The translations under genes and the position numbers were made by a program. This document shows, one piece after another, positions 33,978 through 44,048 of a DNA stretch of 51,505 bases. Each line of letters begins with the position of its first letter. The stretch's first letter is position 1. The stretch comes from Acidobacteriaceae bacterium (lineage in GTDB: Bacteria; Acidobacteriota; Terriglobia; Terriglobales; Acidobacteriaceae), in the NCBI GenBank assembly GCA_025352065.1, contig JANXUC010000046.1, forward strand, positions 1 through 51,505. Reading direction: 5' to 3'. The notes below the pieces were generated by a model that was given only the letters and a program-made list of their open reading frames with translations, was not told the origin of the DNA and ran no database searches.

Positions 33978-34742
33978 TCATGATAGACGCCCGAAAAACA
34001 CACGCGTCCAATACTCGAAAGCTACTTGACCATCGGTATGGCAGCGACGGAAAAGCTCGTCCAGTTCGTGTCTCAGGGGCTCGTAATTGGCATCGCCCGG
34101 CTGCGGCGTGTAAGAAGACGAGAACACGCGGCCTTCGAGTGCCGGTAAATCAAATGTCTGGCGCATCGGGAAAGTGGCAACCTCATAAGACGAGGGCGTA
34201 AAGAATTCCCCGATGATCTCAGTCGTGCGCTCGTGGCGGACTTCCGCGTAGTCGGTTCCATATTGCAGGAGCAGCTTCTCGTAGGCGACGAGGAAGGGCG
34301 TACTGTGCGTGATGCGCTCATTCCACAGCAACACAACCCAGCCGCCAGGCTTCAAGATGCGTTGAAACTCCCGGCGCGCTCCCATGCGGTCAAACCAATG
34401 CGCAGCTTGCGCAGCAGTCACAAAATCGACGCTGTGATCTGTGAGTGTCGTGGCTTCTGCAGTGCCTTGGATGGCGCGCAAGCGAGGAAAGTTTGCCAGA
34501 AATGTTTCCCCAACCTGCCGCATTTCCGCGTTGGGCTCGATGCCAGCCACGGAATTACCGTTTTCCAGCAGCAACCGTGTGAACAGTCCTGTTCCAAATC
34601 CGACATCCGCAATATGCGCGGATGGAGTCAAACCGCATTTGTCACGCAGCAAATCCAATATCTCAGAAGGGTAGCCGGGGCGGTAACGTACGTAGTTGTC
34701 AACGCGGCTGGAGAATCGCGTGGTGGCATCCGATGCGGGCAT
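33978..34742 (-). CDS. Class I SAM-dependent methyltransferase
   Basis: A 254 aa cytosolic methyltransferase of the Methyltransf_11/25 type. It starts with FSSRVDNYVRYRPGYPSEIL, a common acidobacterial and actinobacterial opening. SAM motif I is AHIADVGFGTGLFT, the acidic ribose contact is in VAGIEPNAEM, and the post-motif region is VDFVTAAQAAHWFD. The C-terminal part (FSSSYTPQPGD) is conserved in this subgroup. The acceptor is not predictable. It is transcribed away from the peroxiredoxin-like gene. Confidence 0.87.
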   Translation of the reverse strand: MPASDATTRFSSRVDNYVRYRPGYPSEILDLLRDKCGLTPSAHIADVGFGTGLFTRLLLENGNSVAGIEPNAEMRQVGETFLANFPRLRAIQGTAEATTLTDHSVDFVTAAQAAHWFDRMGARREFQRILKPGGWVVLLWNERITHSTPFLVAYEKLLLQYGTDYAEVRHERTTEIIGEFFTPSSYEVATFPMRQTFDLPALEGRVFSSSYTPQPGDANYEPLRHELDELFRRCHTDGQVAFEYWTRVFFGRLS

Positions 34743-34849
34743 GTAACTAGTTTAGTGCGAAGCGAGCGAATCCGCGACCGTTGAAAGAGTACAATCAGCA
34801 TTTTTAGGGCTCGTGATCATAGGGTTGCGAGGCGATTGCGAGAGGACGT

Positions 34850-35335
34850 ATGAATCTGTTGTCGGTGGGGGAACTGGCTCCCGATTTCGAATTGCCCGCG
34901 CTGATCGGCGGCGTCAAGCGCAGGTTTCGCTTGAGCAGCCAGCGCGGGAAGAAAAATGTCTTGCTTGCGTTCCATCCTTCGAACTGGTCGGAAGCGTCGC
35001 GAACACAATTCACGGCGTATCAGGCGGAGGCCGAGAAGCTGCGCACTCGGAAGACGGTTGCGGTCTCTGTTGGTGTCGATTCCATCGTGAACACCACGGC
35101 GTGGGAACGTGAAATCGGACCGCTGGACTTTCCCATGTGCTCCGATTTTTGGCCGCACGGGGAAGTTTGCAGTCTATTCGGGGTCTTGCGTCAAGAGGAG
35201 CCTTCACGCGGGGCAAGTGATCGCGCAATTTACGTGGTCGACCAGCATGGGAAAATTGTCTTCGGCGAAAGCTATGGGCTGGAAGATGTGCCGAATCTGG
35301 ATGCGACGCTCGATTTCCTGAGCGGCCTTTCGTGA
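34850..35335 (+). CDS. Peroxiredoxin-fold protein lacking the peroxidatic cysteine
   Basis: A 161 aa thioredoxin-like AhpC/TSA protein. GELAPDFELPAL and NVLLAFHPSNWSEAS match the peroxiredoxin core, and FPMCSDFWPHGEVCSLFGV and DRAIYVVDQHGKIVFGE follow. The catalytic site PxxxT/SxxC reads PSNWSEAS, with Ser at 50 where the peroxidatic Cys should be. Two cysteines occur at non-standard positions, C97 and C107, in the loop that is usually FPLLSDFWPHG. Classic peroxidase chemistry is therefore unlikely; a redox sensor, a disulfide switch between C97 and C107, or a decayed enzyme are possible. Confidence 0.82.
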   Translation: MNLLSVGELAPDFELPALIGGVKRRFRLSSQRGKKNVLLAFHPSNWSEASRTQFTAYQAEAEKLRTRKTVAVSVGVDSIVNTTAWEREIGPLDFPMCSDFWPHGEVCSLFGVLRQEEPSRGASDRAIYVVDQHGKIVFGESYGLEDVPNLDATLDFLSGLS

Positions 35336-35405
35336 AACGTCGTCCGTGACTTACCTGTGAAATCTGTTTACCGCGTTCGGGCATCAGCAAGAGAAATCAT
35401 CCAAA

Positions 35406-37583
35406 ATGAAAACACCTTCAACTTCAATCTCGACAATATCTGCGTTGCTTTTACTCTGTCTGTTTCCTCAACCCGGAATAGGCGCCGAAAAGAAAGCCAT
35501 CCCCGGCCCCGCGGATTTGCTTGGCTTTCGCGATGCCGCAGCGGAGAGAAAGATCGAAGCAAAATTTCTCTCTGTGCCCGATCCGGCGCTGGCGGAACTC
35601 CATCTGCGTACTTTGACGCAGGCTCCGCATATGGCTGGCACGGTCGAAGACAAGGCAACCGCCGACTATGTCGCAAAGAAGTTCCGCGAAGCTGGGCTGG
35701 AAACCGAAATCGTCGAATACCGCGTGTGGATGAACTATCCACTCGAAGTCAGCGTGGATGTGACGGCTCCCGCCAACGTCACGATGCATGGTCCAACTCC
35801 GGAACACGTATCGGTGGATTCTTTTCAGGACGATCCGCGCGTGAGTATCGCGTTCAACGGCATGTCGCCGTCCGGCGATGCCGAGGCCGAAGTGGTCTAT
35901 GCCAACTACGGTGCGCCGGAAGACTACGAACGTCTGGAGCAGTTGAAGGTCGACGTGCGCGGCAAGATCATTCTGGCGCGCTATGGCAAGAACTTTCGCG
36001 GAGTGAAGGCTCTGGTGGCCCAGGAGCGCGGCGCGGCCGGGCTTATCATCTATTCCGATCCAGTCGATGATGGCTTCAAGCGCGGCGATTCTTATCCGCT
36101 AGGGCCTTGGCGTCCGGAGTCTGCCGTGCAACGCGGTTCGGTAGGCTACATGTTTTTCTTCCCAGGCGACCCAACCACGCCGGGAGTCGCCTCCACTCCC
36201 AATTTGCCGGACAGTAAGCGTGTTCCATATACGGAATCTATGCAGCTGCCGCGCATCCCGGTTACGCCGCTTTCTTACCAAGATGTCCGCACGATTCTTG
36301 AGCAGATGTCCGGCCCGGCCGTGCCGCAAGAATGGCAAGGCGCTGGGCCTTTCACGTATCACGGCGGCCCGGGGCCAGTCCGTGTCAAGATTCATCTTAA
36401 ACAGGATTACCAGTATCGAACCATATGGGATGTGATCGGGCGTGTGCGCGGCACCGACTCTCCCGAGGAGTGGGTGGTTGGCGGCAATCATCGCGATGCT
36501 TGGGTCTATGGCGCAGTCGATCCGAACAGTGGAACTGCCGCCATGCTGGAAACCGTGCATGGACTCGGCGAATTGCTGAAGACTGGCTGGCGCCCGAAGC
36601 GCAGCATCGTCTTCGGAAGTTGGGACGCCGAAGAAGAAGGACTGATTGGGTCAACCGAGTGGGGCGAGCAGTTCGCGCCAGAACTCGAGCACGCGGTGGC
36701 TTATCTCAACATGGATGCCGCAGTTTCCGGCCCAGACTTCAGCGCCTCTGCCGTGCCGAGCCTCAAAGAATTCATCAGGCAGGTGACCCGCGATGTGCCC
36801 AGCCCAGTTGGAGGAAGCGTCTACAGCACCTGGCGTGCCACGGTGGAGGGTAAGGCGACCACTGCGCGACAGACAGACGCCATCGGAGGCACGACCCGGC
36901 CTCCGGCGGCCCAGTTACAGTCAGACGTTCCACTCGGGGATTTAGGCAGCGGATCGGACTATACCGTTTTTCTTCAACATCTTGGCGTGCCCTCGACGGA
37001 CGTAAACACCAGCGGCCCCTATGGCGTGTACCACTCGGCTTTCGACAATTTTGACTGGTTCAAGAAGTTCGGCGACCCCAGCTTTAAGTACGAACAGCAA
37101 ATGGCTCGCGTCTTTGGCCTGGAAGCTCTCCGCCTCGCCGATTGCGACGTCCTCCCCTTGGACTACGAAACCTATGCCAAAGAGATTGGCGTCTATCTTC
37201 AAGATGCCGCCGCGAAGGCTGACCGGAAGTTCGGCAAAGGCGCGTTAGATTTTCACAAGGCCGAAGAAGCGGCAGTCCGCTTTGCCAAAGCCGGTGCTTC
37301 CGTGATGAAAAGGCAGCGTCTCGCGCCGAAAGATGCCGGAAATATTAATCGGGCACTCCGCGAGTCCGAACGGGCGCTGCTACTACCGGAAGGCCAGCCG
37401 GGGCGGCCCTGGTTTCGCCATGCCATCTATGCCCCGGGCCGCTATACGGGATATGCGGCGGTTGTAATCCCGGGCGTAAATGAGGCTTTGGACAAGGGAG
37501 ATCGCGAGCTTGCGCGGCAGCAAGCCATCGCCTTGGCGACGGCACTTAACCGGGCGGCGGGAATACTGGAAGCCGTGCATTGA
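35406..37583 (+). CDS. M28-family carboxypeptidase, glutamate carboxypeptidase II-like
   Basis: A 725 aa exported zinc peptidase related to glutamate carboxypeptidase II/PSMA, releasing C-terminal residues (often Glu) from peptides. Signal peptide residues 1-27. Residues about 115-330 form a PA domain (GKIILARYGKNFRGVKAL, AAGLIIYSDP). The M28 domain has metal ligands H362 (GGNHRD), D372 (VDPNSGTAAMLE), E409/E410 (SWDAEEEGLIGSTEW), an Asp in LNMDAAVSG and H543 (YHSAFDNF). The C-terminal region is the transferrin-receptor-like dimerisation domain (RAAGILEAVH end). A conserved hypothetical with its own frame follows 270 bases later. Confidence 0.93.
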   Translation: MKTPSTSISTISALLLLCLFPQPGIGAEKKAIPGPADLLGFRDAAAERKIEAKFLSVPDPALAELHLRTLTQAPHMAGTVEDKATADYVAKKFREAGLETEIVEYRVWMNYPLEVSVDVTAPANVTMHGPTPEHVSVDSFQDDPRVSIAFNGMSPSGDAEAEVVYANYGAPEDYERLEQLKVDVRGKIILARYGKNFRGVKALVAQERGAAGLIIYSDPVDDGFKRGDSYPLGPWRPESAVQRGSVGYMFFFPGDPTTPGVASTPNLPDSKRVPYTESMQLPRIPVTPLSYQDVRTILEQMSGPAVPQEWQGAGPFTYHGGPGPVRVKIHLKQDYQYRTIWDVIGRVRGTDSPEEWVVGGNHRDAWVYGAVDPNSGTAAMLETVHGLGELLKTGWRPKRSIVFGSWDAEEEGLIGSTEWGEQFAPELEHAVAYLNMDAAVSGPDFSASAVPSLKEFIRQVTRDVPSPVGGSVYSTWRATVEGKATTARQTDAIGGTTRPPAAQLQSDVPLGDLGSGSDYTVFLQHLGVPSTDVNTSGPYGVYHSAFDNFDWFKKFGDPSFKYEQQMARVFGLEALRLADCDVLPLDYETYAKEIGVYLQDAAAKADRKFGKGALDFHKAEEAAVRFAKAGASVMKRQRLAPKDAGNINRALRESERALLLPEGQPGRPWFRHAIYAPGRYTGYAAVVIPGVNEALDKGDRELARQQAIALATALNRAAGILEAVH

Positions 37584-37852
37584 AGGATTGCGATCTCCGG
37601 GCTGCTGCTGCGGTCGCTAGGGGAAAAGGGACGACCCGCGACAAGTTATTGAAAAAAATGCCTTCAGCCCTCCAACTTCCCAAAAATACAGGACATACCC
37701 TATTGCGCTTCGGCTGGCGCGGGCCCAAAGTTGAAGAGTGCCTGTTCCGGAATTTGCTTGCAGTCGAACTGGTTTGGAGTAAGCTGTCTGCAATAAGCCA
37801 GTCATCCCCTGTGGATTTTTGGCGAACCCGAAAGCTTTGGTATCAAACTCAC

Positions 37853-39025
37853 ATGTCTGGGATGCCGCTTGCCCGTATCTACGCGTCGTCGGTAGAAGAA
37901 GCCGAGCCGCTCCGCGCCGATTTGTTCGCGCGCGGCTACAACGTTCAAGTCGTTTTTCCTGATGCGGAACTCACGGAGCCGGCGGATCTAGAATTGCGTC
38001 TCGAGCACTGCTCGCCTGCTCAAGCGATTGCCCGCGTCGAGGCCGTTAGCGGGTCTCCATCGCGCTGCGTGTTTATCACTCCTTCGAGGATTCCCCAGCG
38101 CGACTTAGTTTTGATTGAGATGACCGTGGCTGCCGCTGGCACGGAGAGCCGTCACCCTCAATACGTTCCGGACAGCCTACTCGTTGCGAATCTGGCGATA
38201 GCCGGACTGGTTGTACCGCCAGTCGAGGCCCGAGCTGAGAAGGTGAATCCGCCTCCGCTGGTTGTTCTACCGTTCCCAGCCAGTGAGACTGCCGCAACCT
38301 ACGGTGCGGCTCCGGCCCAAACGGATCGACGCAGTCCGAGCAAGGACTTAAGTAAGCAGAACAACGATGACTGGGACAAGGTTGTGGGCGCAGAAGTCAC
38401 TGCTTTCCTTGCCCACGCTCCCCGTGTCGAGCCAGCAAAGTTTTTCCCGGAAAGAATCCTGAGCGATATCCAGCGTTCGCAGCTGAAGTCGCGGATACAG
38501 AAGTATTGGGAGGGTATGGCTCTGGTTGGCGTGGCCTCGGGCATCCTGATGCTGCTGTATATCAGTTGGCATGTCGGTCCTTCGCAGCCTACATCGGGCT
38601 CCCTGCATGCGGCGGCGTCAACCGAGTCCCCAGTGGCACCTGTCCAAGAGCCTGGGGTGCGGGACGTGACTCCCGCGCCTTCCCCAATTCGACAATCGGT
38701 CGCTGACCAATCCGCTGGCCAATCCATGGTGCGAGCAACGGGTGATCCAAAGCTTGCAGATCAACTGATTGCGCGGGATACGGTGATACACGTCGTAGTT
38801 CCGACGAGGAGGGCTTTGATCGCAGTGCCGATTTCGTCCGCCGGGAACGTTCTTGTCTCGAAGGTTGCGGCAGACAGAACCACTCCAATTCAGAGCCGCC
38901 CGTTTCAGAACAATCCGTTTCGCAGCAATCCGGTTCAGAGCAGTTCAGCTGGGCCGGGTCCGCTTCAAAAGCAGTTTCTAACCAGTCGGCCTGCTCCGAT
39001 TAAGAAAATCACCGACCTAAATTAG
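37853..39025 (+). CDS. One-TM protein with disordered C-terminal tail, unknown function
   Basis: A 390 aa protein (ATG 37853; the frame is open back to 37580 but the extra residues do not look coding). Residues 1-75 form a compact globular domain (PLARIYASSVEEAEPLRADL, then YNVQVVFPDAE and RLEHCSPAQAIARV) resembling a response-regulator-sized or single-strand-type fold. A long linker follows, then one TM helix (GMALVGVASGILMLLYISWH, about residues 222-243) and a Pro/Ser-rich extracytoplasmic tail with near-repeats (PFQNNPFRSNPVQSS). No enzyme motif. It may be a signalling or envelope-coupling protein; this is not a named family. Confidence 0.65.
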   Translation: MSGMPLARIYASSVEEAEPLRADLFARGYNVQVVFPDAELTEPADLELRLEHCSPAQAIARVEAVSGSPSRCVFITPSRIPQRDLVLIEMTVAAAGTESRHPQYVPDSLLVANLAIAGLVVPPVEARAEKVNPPPLVVLPFPASETAATYGAAPAQTDRRSPSKDLSKQNNDDWDKVVGAEVTAFLAHAPRVEPAKFFPERILSDIQRSQLKSRIQKYWEGMALVGVASGILMLLYISWHVGPSQPTSGSLHAAASTESPVAPVQEPGVRDVTPAPSPIRQSVADQSAGQSMVRATGDPKLADQLIARDTVIHVVVPTRRALIAVPISSAGNVLVSKVAADRTTPIQSRPFQNNPFRSNPVQSSSAGPGPLQKQFLTSRPAPIKKITDLN

Positions 39026-39122
39026 GGGAACTATATACTTGACATACCGCGAGCAAGGGTCGAGGCTGCGCTCAAACAAATTCTCCGCAATGCAAAATTC
39101 TGACAACACGAGGTACGAAATA

Positions 39123-39821
39123 ATGAGCACATTCGCGCAACTCCGCGATTGCGGCGAAGACCCAATAGTCATATTTGAAGAACTATTCCATACGGCACTT
39201 GGAAAACTGCTCCCTGAACTTGCCAAAGCACCGTGGTATGTCCGCGAGCGGGAAGTAGTGAACCTGTTCGTGTTTGGTCACCTGATTCCGCAATTTCAAA
39301 AGAAGAATCTGGACATCAGCCAACTCGGCATCGAGGTGGCCGTACAGAAACTTCCCAAGATTATCGTAGCAGAGAGTGACGGAGCGAAGTCCTCGAAACA
39401 AGCAAGGGAAATGCTTGGGAGGTATGCAGATATCGTGGTGTGGCCTCACGCCGAAGCAACGCTCTGGCAAACATGCAAGCCGCTCGTCCAAGTCGAATGG
39501 AAACACATTAGCTGCCGTACAGAGAGACCGCCCGATATAAAAAAAGGTCACGAGGATGACATCCGCCTGTTGCAGCACAACCGGAGTTTGGTTTGTGTGA
39601 GCTATGCGGTTCTCACGGAGTGGCACATGGATCAGCGAGAGCGGTACGTCGAGGTCTCCTGTAAACGGATTGGAGTGGTGAAAGAGTCGGGGGACTTCTG
39701 GTCCCGTAAAGTTGCGGCCACGTGTTCCGAGAGCGAAATTGCAGTATTGCAAGGGCCCCACGAGAAGGTACGATCAAGGCCGCAGGCGTGCCCGGTTTGC
39801 ATTCCCCAACCCAGCGCGTAG
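39123..39821 (+). CDS. Orphan protein with PD-(D/E)XK nuclease-like residues
   Basis: A 232 aa protein from ATG 39123 (AGGT eight bases upstream; the open frame extends to a TTG at 39039). Numbered from 39039, a helix with E72 (VREREVVNLFVFG) is followed by strands with D131 (GRYADIVVWPH) and E153-W-K155 (LVQVEWKHISC). The E...D...ExK order is the core of PD-(D/E)XK nucleases. The rest has KKGHEDDIRLLQ and C-terminal cysteines. No methyltransferase, antitoxin or recombinase partner is adjacent. It may be a solitary defence or repair nuclease or a decayed one. Codon choice seems less GC-biased than its neighbours, by eye only. Confidence 0.5.
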   Translation: MSTFAQLRDCGEDPIVIFEELFHTALGKLLPELAKAPWYVREREVVNLFVFGHLIPQFQKKNLDISQLGIEVAVQKLPKIIVAESDGAKSSKQAREMLGRYADIVVWPHAEATLWQTCKPLVQVEWKHISCRTERPPDIKKGHEDDIRLLQHNRSLVCVSYAVLTEWHMDQRERYVEVSCKRIGVVKESGDFWSRKVAATCSESEIAVLQGPHEKVRSRPQACPVCIPQPSA

Positions 39822-39872
39822 CACCCGTATGCGGTATGCCAAGTATATAATTCCCGAAATTAGAACCGCCAG

Positions 39873-39895
39873 TGTAGGGTGAGCATTCCTGCTCG
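39873..39895. repeat. Family B short hairpin repeat, inverted and diverged copy
   Basis: TGTAGGGTGAGCATTCCTGCTCG, the reverse complement of the copies at 5066 and 5323 with one arm base changed. It lies between the orphan nuclease-like gene and thiC, near both stops (convergent). Confidence 0.7.
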
Positions 39896-39911
39896 AAGCT
39901 TTTGAACTTGC

Positions 39912-41483
<1,572 letters not shown>

Positions 41484-41610
41484 TTAAGTTTTCTATGGCG
41501 ATTATACGCTGCGGTTGCGAAGGGAAAGATGTGGTGTATTGTGTAGATGCTGAAAACCGGGGCCGTTACTGGTAAGAATGGTGCGCGCGAAGAAGCGCGG
41601 GTAAAATCAT

Positions 41611-42819
41611 ATGTTCATGCCAGCCCTAAATCCAGAGATTTTCGAATGGGCGCGAAAAACTGCCGGATTGTCACTAGATGAGGCAGCTCACGCGATAGAC
41701 CTGAAGGAAGCTCGGGGGGTGTCCGCGCGTGAGCGACTGGCGGCATTCGAGACGGGCAAGGACGAACCTTCCAGGCCTCTGCTGCTAAGGATGGCCAAGG
41801 CTTATCGCCGCTCACTCCTCGTTTTTTATTTAGAACGGCCTCCAAGAATCGGCGACCGGGGCAAGGACTTTCGGATACTGCCTGGGGGTGAGCCGCCTCT
41901 CTACAATCCTGTCCTTGATGCGCTGATCCGAGATATTACAGCGAGGCAGAGCGTTATTAGGGAACTGCTTAAGGAAGCTGAGGCAGAACCCCTGCCATTT
42001 GTTGGTTCGGCGACGATGGACATCGCGGTACCTGCGTTGGCTGAGCGCATCGCGCGACAAATCGGCTTCGATTTGGGAGAGTTCCGACATAAAGATTCCG
42101 TAGACGACGCTTTTGGATATCTGCGTTTCAGGGTGGAAGACGCTGGCATCTTCGTACTTCTTCTGGGAAACCTTGGGAGCCACCACACCAACATTTCCGT
42201 CGACACCTTCCGTGGTTTCGCGATGGCAGACGCAATAGCTCCTATAGCAATCATCAACGACAACGATGCTAGGTCCGCATGGTCGTTCACTGCATTGCAT
42301 GAGGTGGTCCATCTTTGGCTCGGCGATACCGGCGTGAGTGGTTGGGCAACCGAGTTAGCGACAGAGCGGTACTGCAGCGATGTCGCAGCAGAAATACTAC
42401 TTCCTTACGGAGAACTCGACGAACTTGCGCGCATAGGCCGTCTATCGTTCGGCAAAGTAGTGGAGGCAGTAAGTAAGTTCGCCGGAAAACGCAAGATCAG
42501 CCGTGCGATGGTGGCGTATAGGGTGTTTCGAAACGGGCTTATTGGGCGCAAAACGTGGGGCGAACTGAAAGAGCGATTCAGACAAGACTGGCTTGTACGT
42601 AAGGAACGAGAGGCCCTCAAGCAATCCAATAGGGAGGGTGGCCCCAGCTACTACGTCGTGAGGCGACATCGGATCGGAAGAGCCCTTTTGGACCTAGCCC
42701 AACGCTCCTTGGGGGAAGGCCAGTTGACGTATACGAAGGCAGGGCAAATCCTCGGAGTTCGTGCTAGGAATGTCGAGCCACTCCTGGCGGTTGAGTTTCC
42801 TCGTCGAGGGAGCAAATAG
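41611..42819 (+). CDS. XRE antitoxin-like regulator with ImmA/IrrE metalloprotease domain
   Basis: A 402 aa two-domain protein. Residues about 7-75 are an XRE helix-turn-helix (IFEWARKTAGLSLDEAAHAI, then RERLAAFETGKDEPSRPLLL). Residues about 210-300 hold the ImmA/IrrE (COG2856, DUF955) zinc protease with H230-E-V-V-H234 in FTALHEVVHLW and a later Glu in ELATERYCSDVAAEILLP. The rest is helical. In families with this layout the protein usually represses the operon and neutralises a toxin. Its stop overlaps the GTG start of the PIN-like gene by one base, so the two are translationally coupled. It diverges from thiC. Confidence 0.88.
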   Translation: MFMPALNPEIFEWARKTAGLSLDEAAHAIDLKEARGVSARERLAAFETGKDEPSRPLLLRMAKAYRRSLLVFYLERPPRIGDRGKDFRILPGGEPPLYNPVLDALIRDITARQSVIRELLKEAEAEPLPFVGSATMDIAVPALAERIARQIGFDLGEFRHKDSVDDAFGYLRFRVEDAGIFVLLLGNLGSHHTNISVDTFRGFAMADAIAPIAIINDNDARSAWSFTALHEVVHLWLGDTGVSGWATELATERYCSDVAAEILLPYGELDELARIGRLSFGKVVEAVSKFAGKRKISRAMVAYRVFRNGLIGRKTWGELKERFRQDWLVRKEREALKQSNREGGPSYYVVRRHRIGRALLDLAQRSLGEGQLTYTKAGQILGVRARNVEPLLAVEFPRRGSK

Positions 42820-43325
42820 TGTTATACCTGCTTGACGCCAACATTCTGATTACTGCCGCGAACACTTACTACGACATCAGCCGGGTGCCCGAATTTTGGG
42901 GCTGGCTGCATTACCAAGCAACGGCTGGGCGGGTGAAAGTTCCAATCGAAATGTATGAAGAAGTGCTTGAGGGGCGACAACAGGACGACGAGCTACTCGA
43001 CTGGGTGAAGAGGGACAAACATCGTGAGGCGCTTGTCTTGAACGAGACACCAAACCCGGAGCTAGTGCGCCGCGTCGTAGCGGAGGGTTACGCCAACGAT
43101 CTTACCGATGACGAGATCGAAAGCATTGGGCGTGATCCCTTCTTGATTGCCTACGCCTTTGAGAACGCGGAGCGGTGCATCGTGACCACAGAAGTGTCTA
43201 AGCCTAGCCGACAACGCCACAATCGGCATGTCCCGGACGTGTGTAAGAGTCTGAAAGTATCGTGTTACGGACCTTGGCAGCTGAACCGAAAATTGGGCTT
43301 CAAAACAGGTTGGTCGCAGGAATAG
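42819..43325 (+). CDS. DUF4411 PIN-like toxin
   Basis: A 168 aa protein of the DUF4411 type, a divergent PIN-fold ribonuclease family. Acidic candidates are D6 (MLYLLDANILITAAN), E44/E47 (VPIEMYEEVLEG), D106 (IGRDPFLIAYA) and E125 (TTEVS). The C-terminal HVPDVCKSLKVSC and LNRKLGF match the conserved tail. GTG at 42819 overlaps the TAG of the upstream gene. The pair is likely a toxin-antitoxin module: the XRE-ImmA protein as antitoxin, this as RNase toxin. It lies beside a truncated housekeeping gene, suggesting acquisition with rearrangement. Confidence 0.85.
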   Translation: MLYLLDANILITAANTYYDISRVPEFWGWLHYQATAGRVKVPIEMYEEVLEGRQQDDELLDWVKRDKHREALVLNETPNPELVRRVVAEGYANDLTDDEIESIGRDPFLIAYAFENAERCIVTTEVSKPSRQRHNRHVPDVCKSLKVSCYGPWQLNRKLGFKTGWSQE

Positions 43326-43346
43326 AATCTAAGCTCGGCGGCAGGT

Positions 43347-43364
43347 ACAGAATAGCTGTTCTGT
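43347..43364. terminator. Hairpin after the XRE-ImmA/DUF4411 operon
   Basis: ACAGAATAGC pairs with GCTGTTCTGT (9 of 10), flanked by GGCGGCAGGT and GTTTGCCACC that extend the pairing imperfectly. It lies 21 bases past the toxin stop and before the opposing pyrophosphatase fragment. There is no strong T-run, so it may be a pause or a bidirectional stop. Confidence 0.4.
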
Positions 43365-43390
43365 GTTTGCCACCATGTCGTTGTTAATAC

Positions 43391-43615
43391 CTAGTGCTTG
43401 CCCTTAAATCCCTTCCTCTGCTGCTGGCTATACCGACGCAACGCTTCCTCAATAATCGGATACGCTTCCCCCGCCGGACGAATCTCGTCCACTTCCACGG
43501 CTTTGCCTTCTAGCAGTTTGTAGTCCTGGAAAAAGCGGCGCAGCATCAGCGCGCGGTGTGACGGCATCTCTGCGGCTTCACGGTAGGAGTTGAACTCGGG
43601 GTCTTCGGTGGCCAC
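43391..43615 (-). pseudogene. ppa: Inorganic pyrophosphatase, 3' fragment
   Basis: About 75 codons match only the C-terminal part of family I inorganic pyrophosphatase: ATEDPEFNSYREAAEMPSHR (here ATEDPEFN, then MPSHRALMLRRFFQDYKLL), then EGKAVEVDEI and AYPIIEEALRRYSQQQRKG. The catalytic DxDPxD region, normally about 80-100 residues upstream, is missing. The frame stays open to about 43668 but the added residues (RKYGERPVCLRIIV) are not family-like, so the break is near 43616-43640. A full-length gene is expected elsewhere, because this enzyme is essential. The fragment ends facing the toxin operon. Confidence 0.8.
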
Positions 43616-44048
43616 AATAATACGAAGACAGACGGGACGTTCCCCGTATTTTCTTAAGCAGCTCTCCCGCCCTCATCTAAGGTTACCTTCAATGCAGTGC
43701 GCCCCAGTAGAACTGGACACGGAAGCTAGATTCACTTGGGCGAGGGTTCCCGGCCGCGATCAATTGGATTGCCCAATAGTTGGCATTTGTGGTTCAAATG
43801 ACGTGCGCAAGAACCCCACCCGCCAAAATCCAACAATCTATTTCGATGGATTCGCTCGAATGTAGTATGCTTTGCATGCTTCTCGGCCCCCATTTTAATT
43901 TGCACCGCGCGAGTGAGTCTTACAAGAAACTGGCCCCTTTGTTAGTAAGCCAGCCCGTTTAGCCGCACCAGCAAGCCGCACCAGGAACGACAGCCATCAG
44001 AACGATTGCTGTGCCAGAAGTGGTGTACACGAAACGGAGACAAAATCC
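43616..44048. other. Gene-free rearrangement scar
   Basis: About 430 bases between the pyrophosphatase fragment and the radical SAM gene. Short frames on both strands show no family features. A GGTTCAAAT string at about 43792 resembles a tRNA T-loop, but no acceptor or anticodon stem can be built around it. The last 60 bases before 44049 are the leader of the radical SAM gene, with ACGGAGAC as its ribosome site. No terminal inverted repeats were found. Confidence 0.55.

Noticed and set aside
39123-39821. Reading the orphan protein as a full restriction enzyme
   Set aside because: No methyltransferase or specificity subunit is adjacent, so only a nuclease-like fold is suggested.
43780-43810. 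tRNA-like T-loop string GGTTCAAAT
   Set aside because: No matching acceptor, D or anticodon stems around it.
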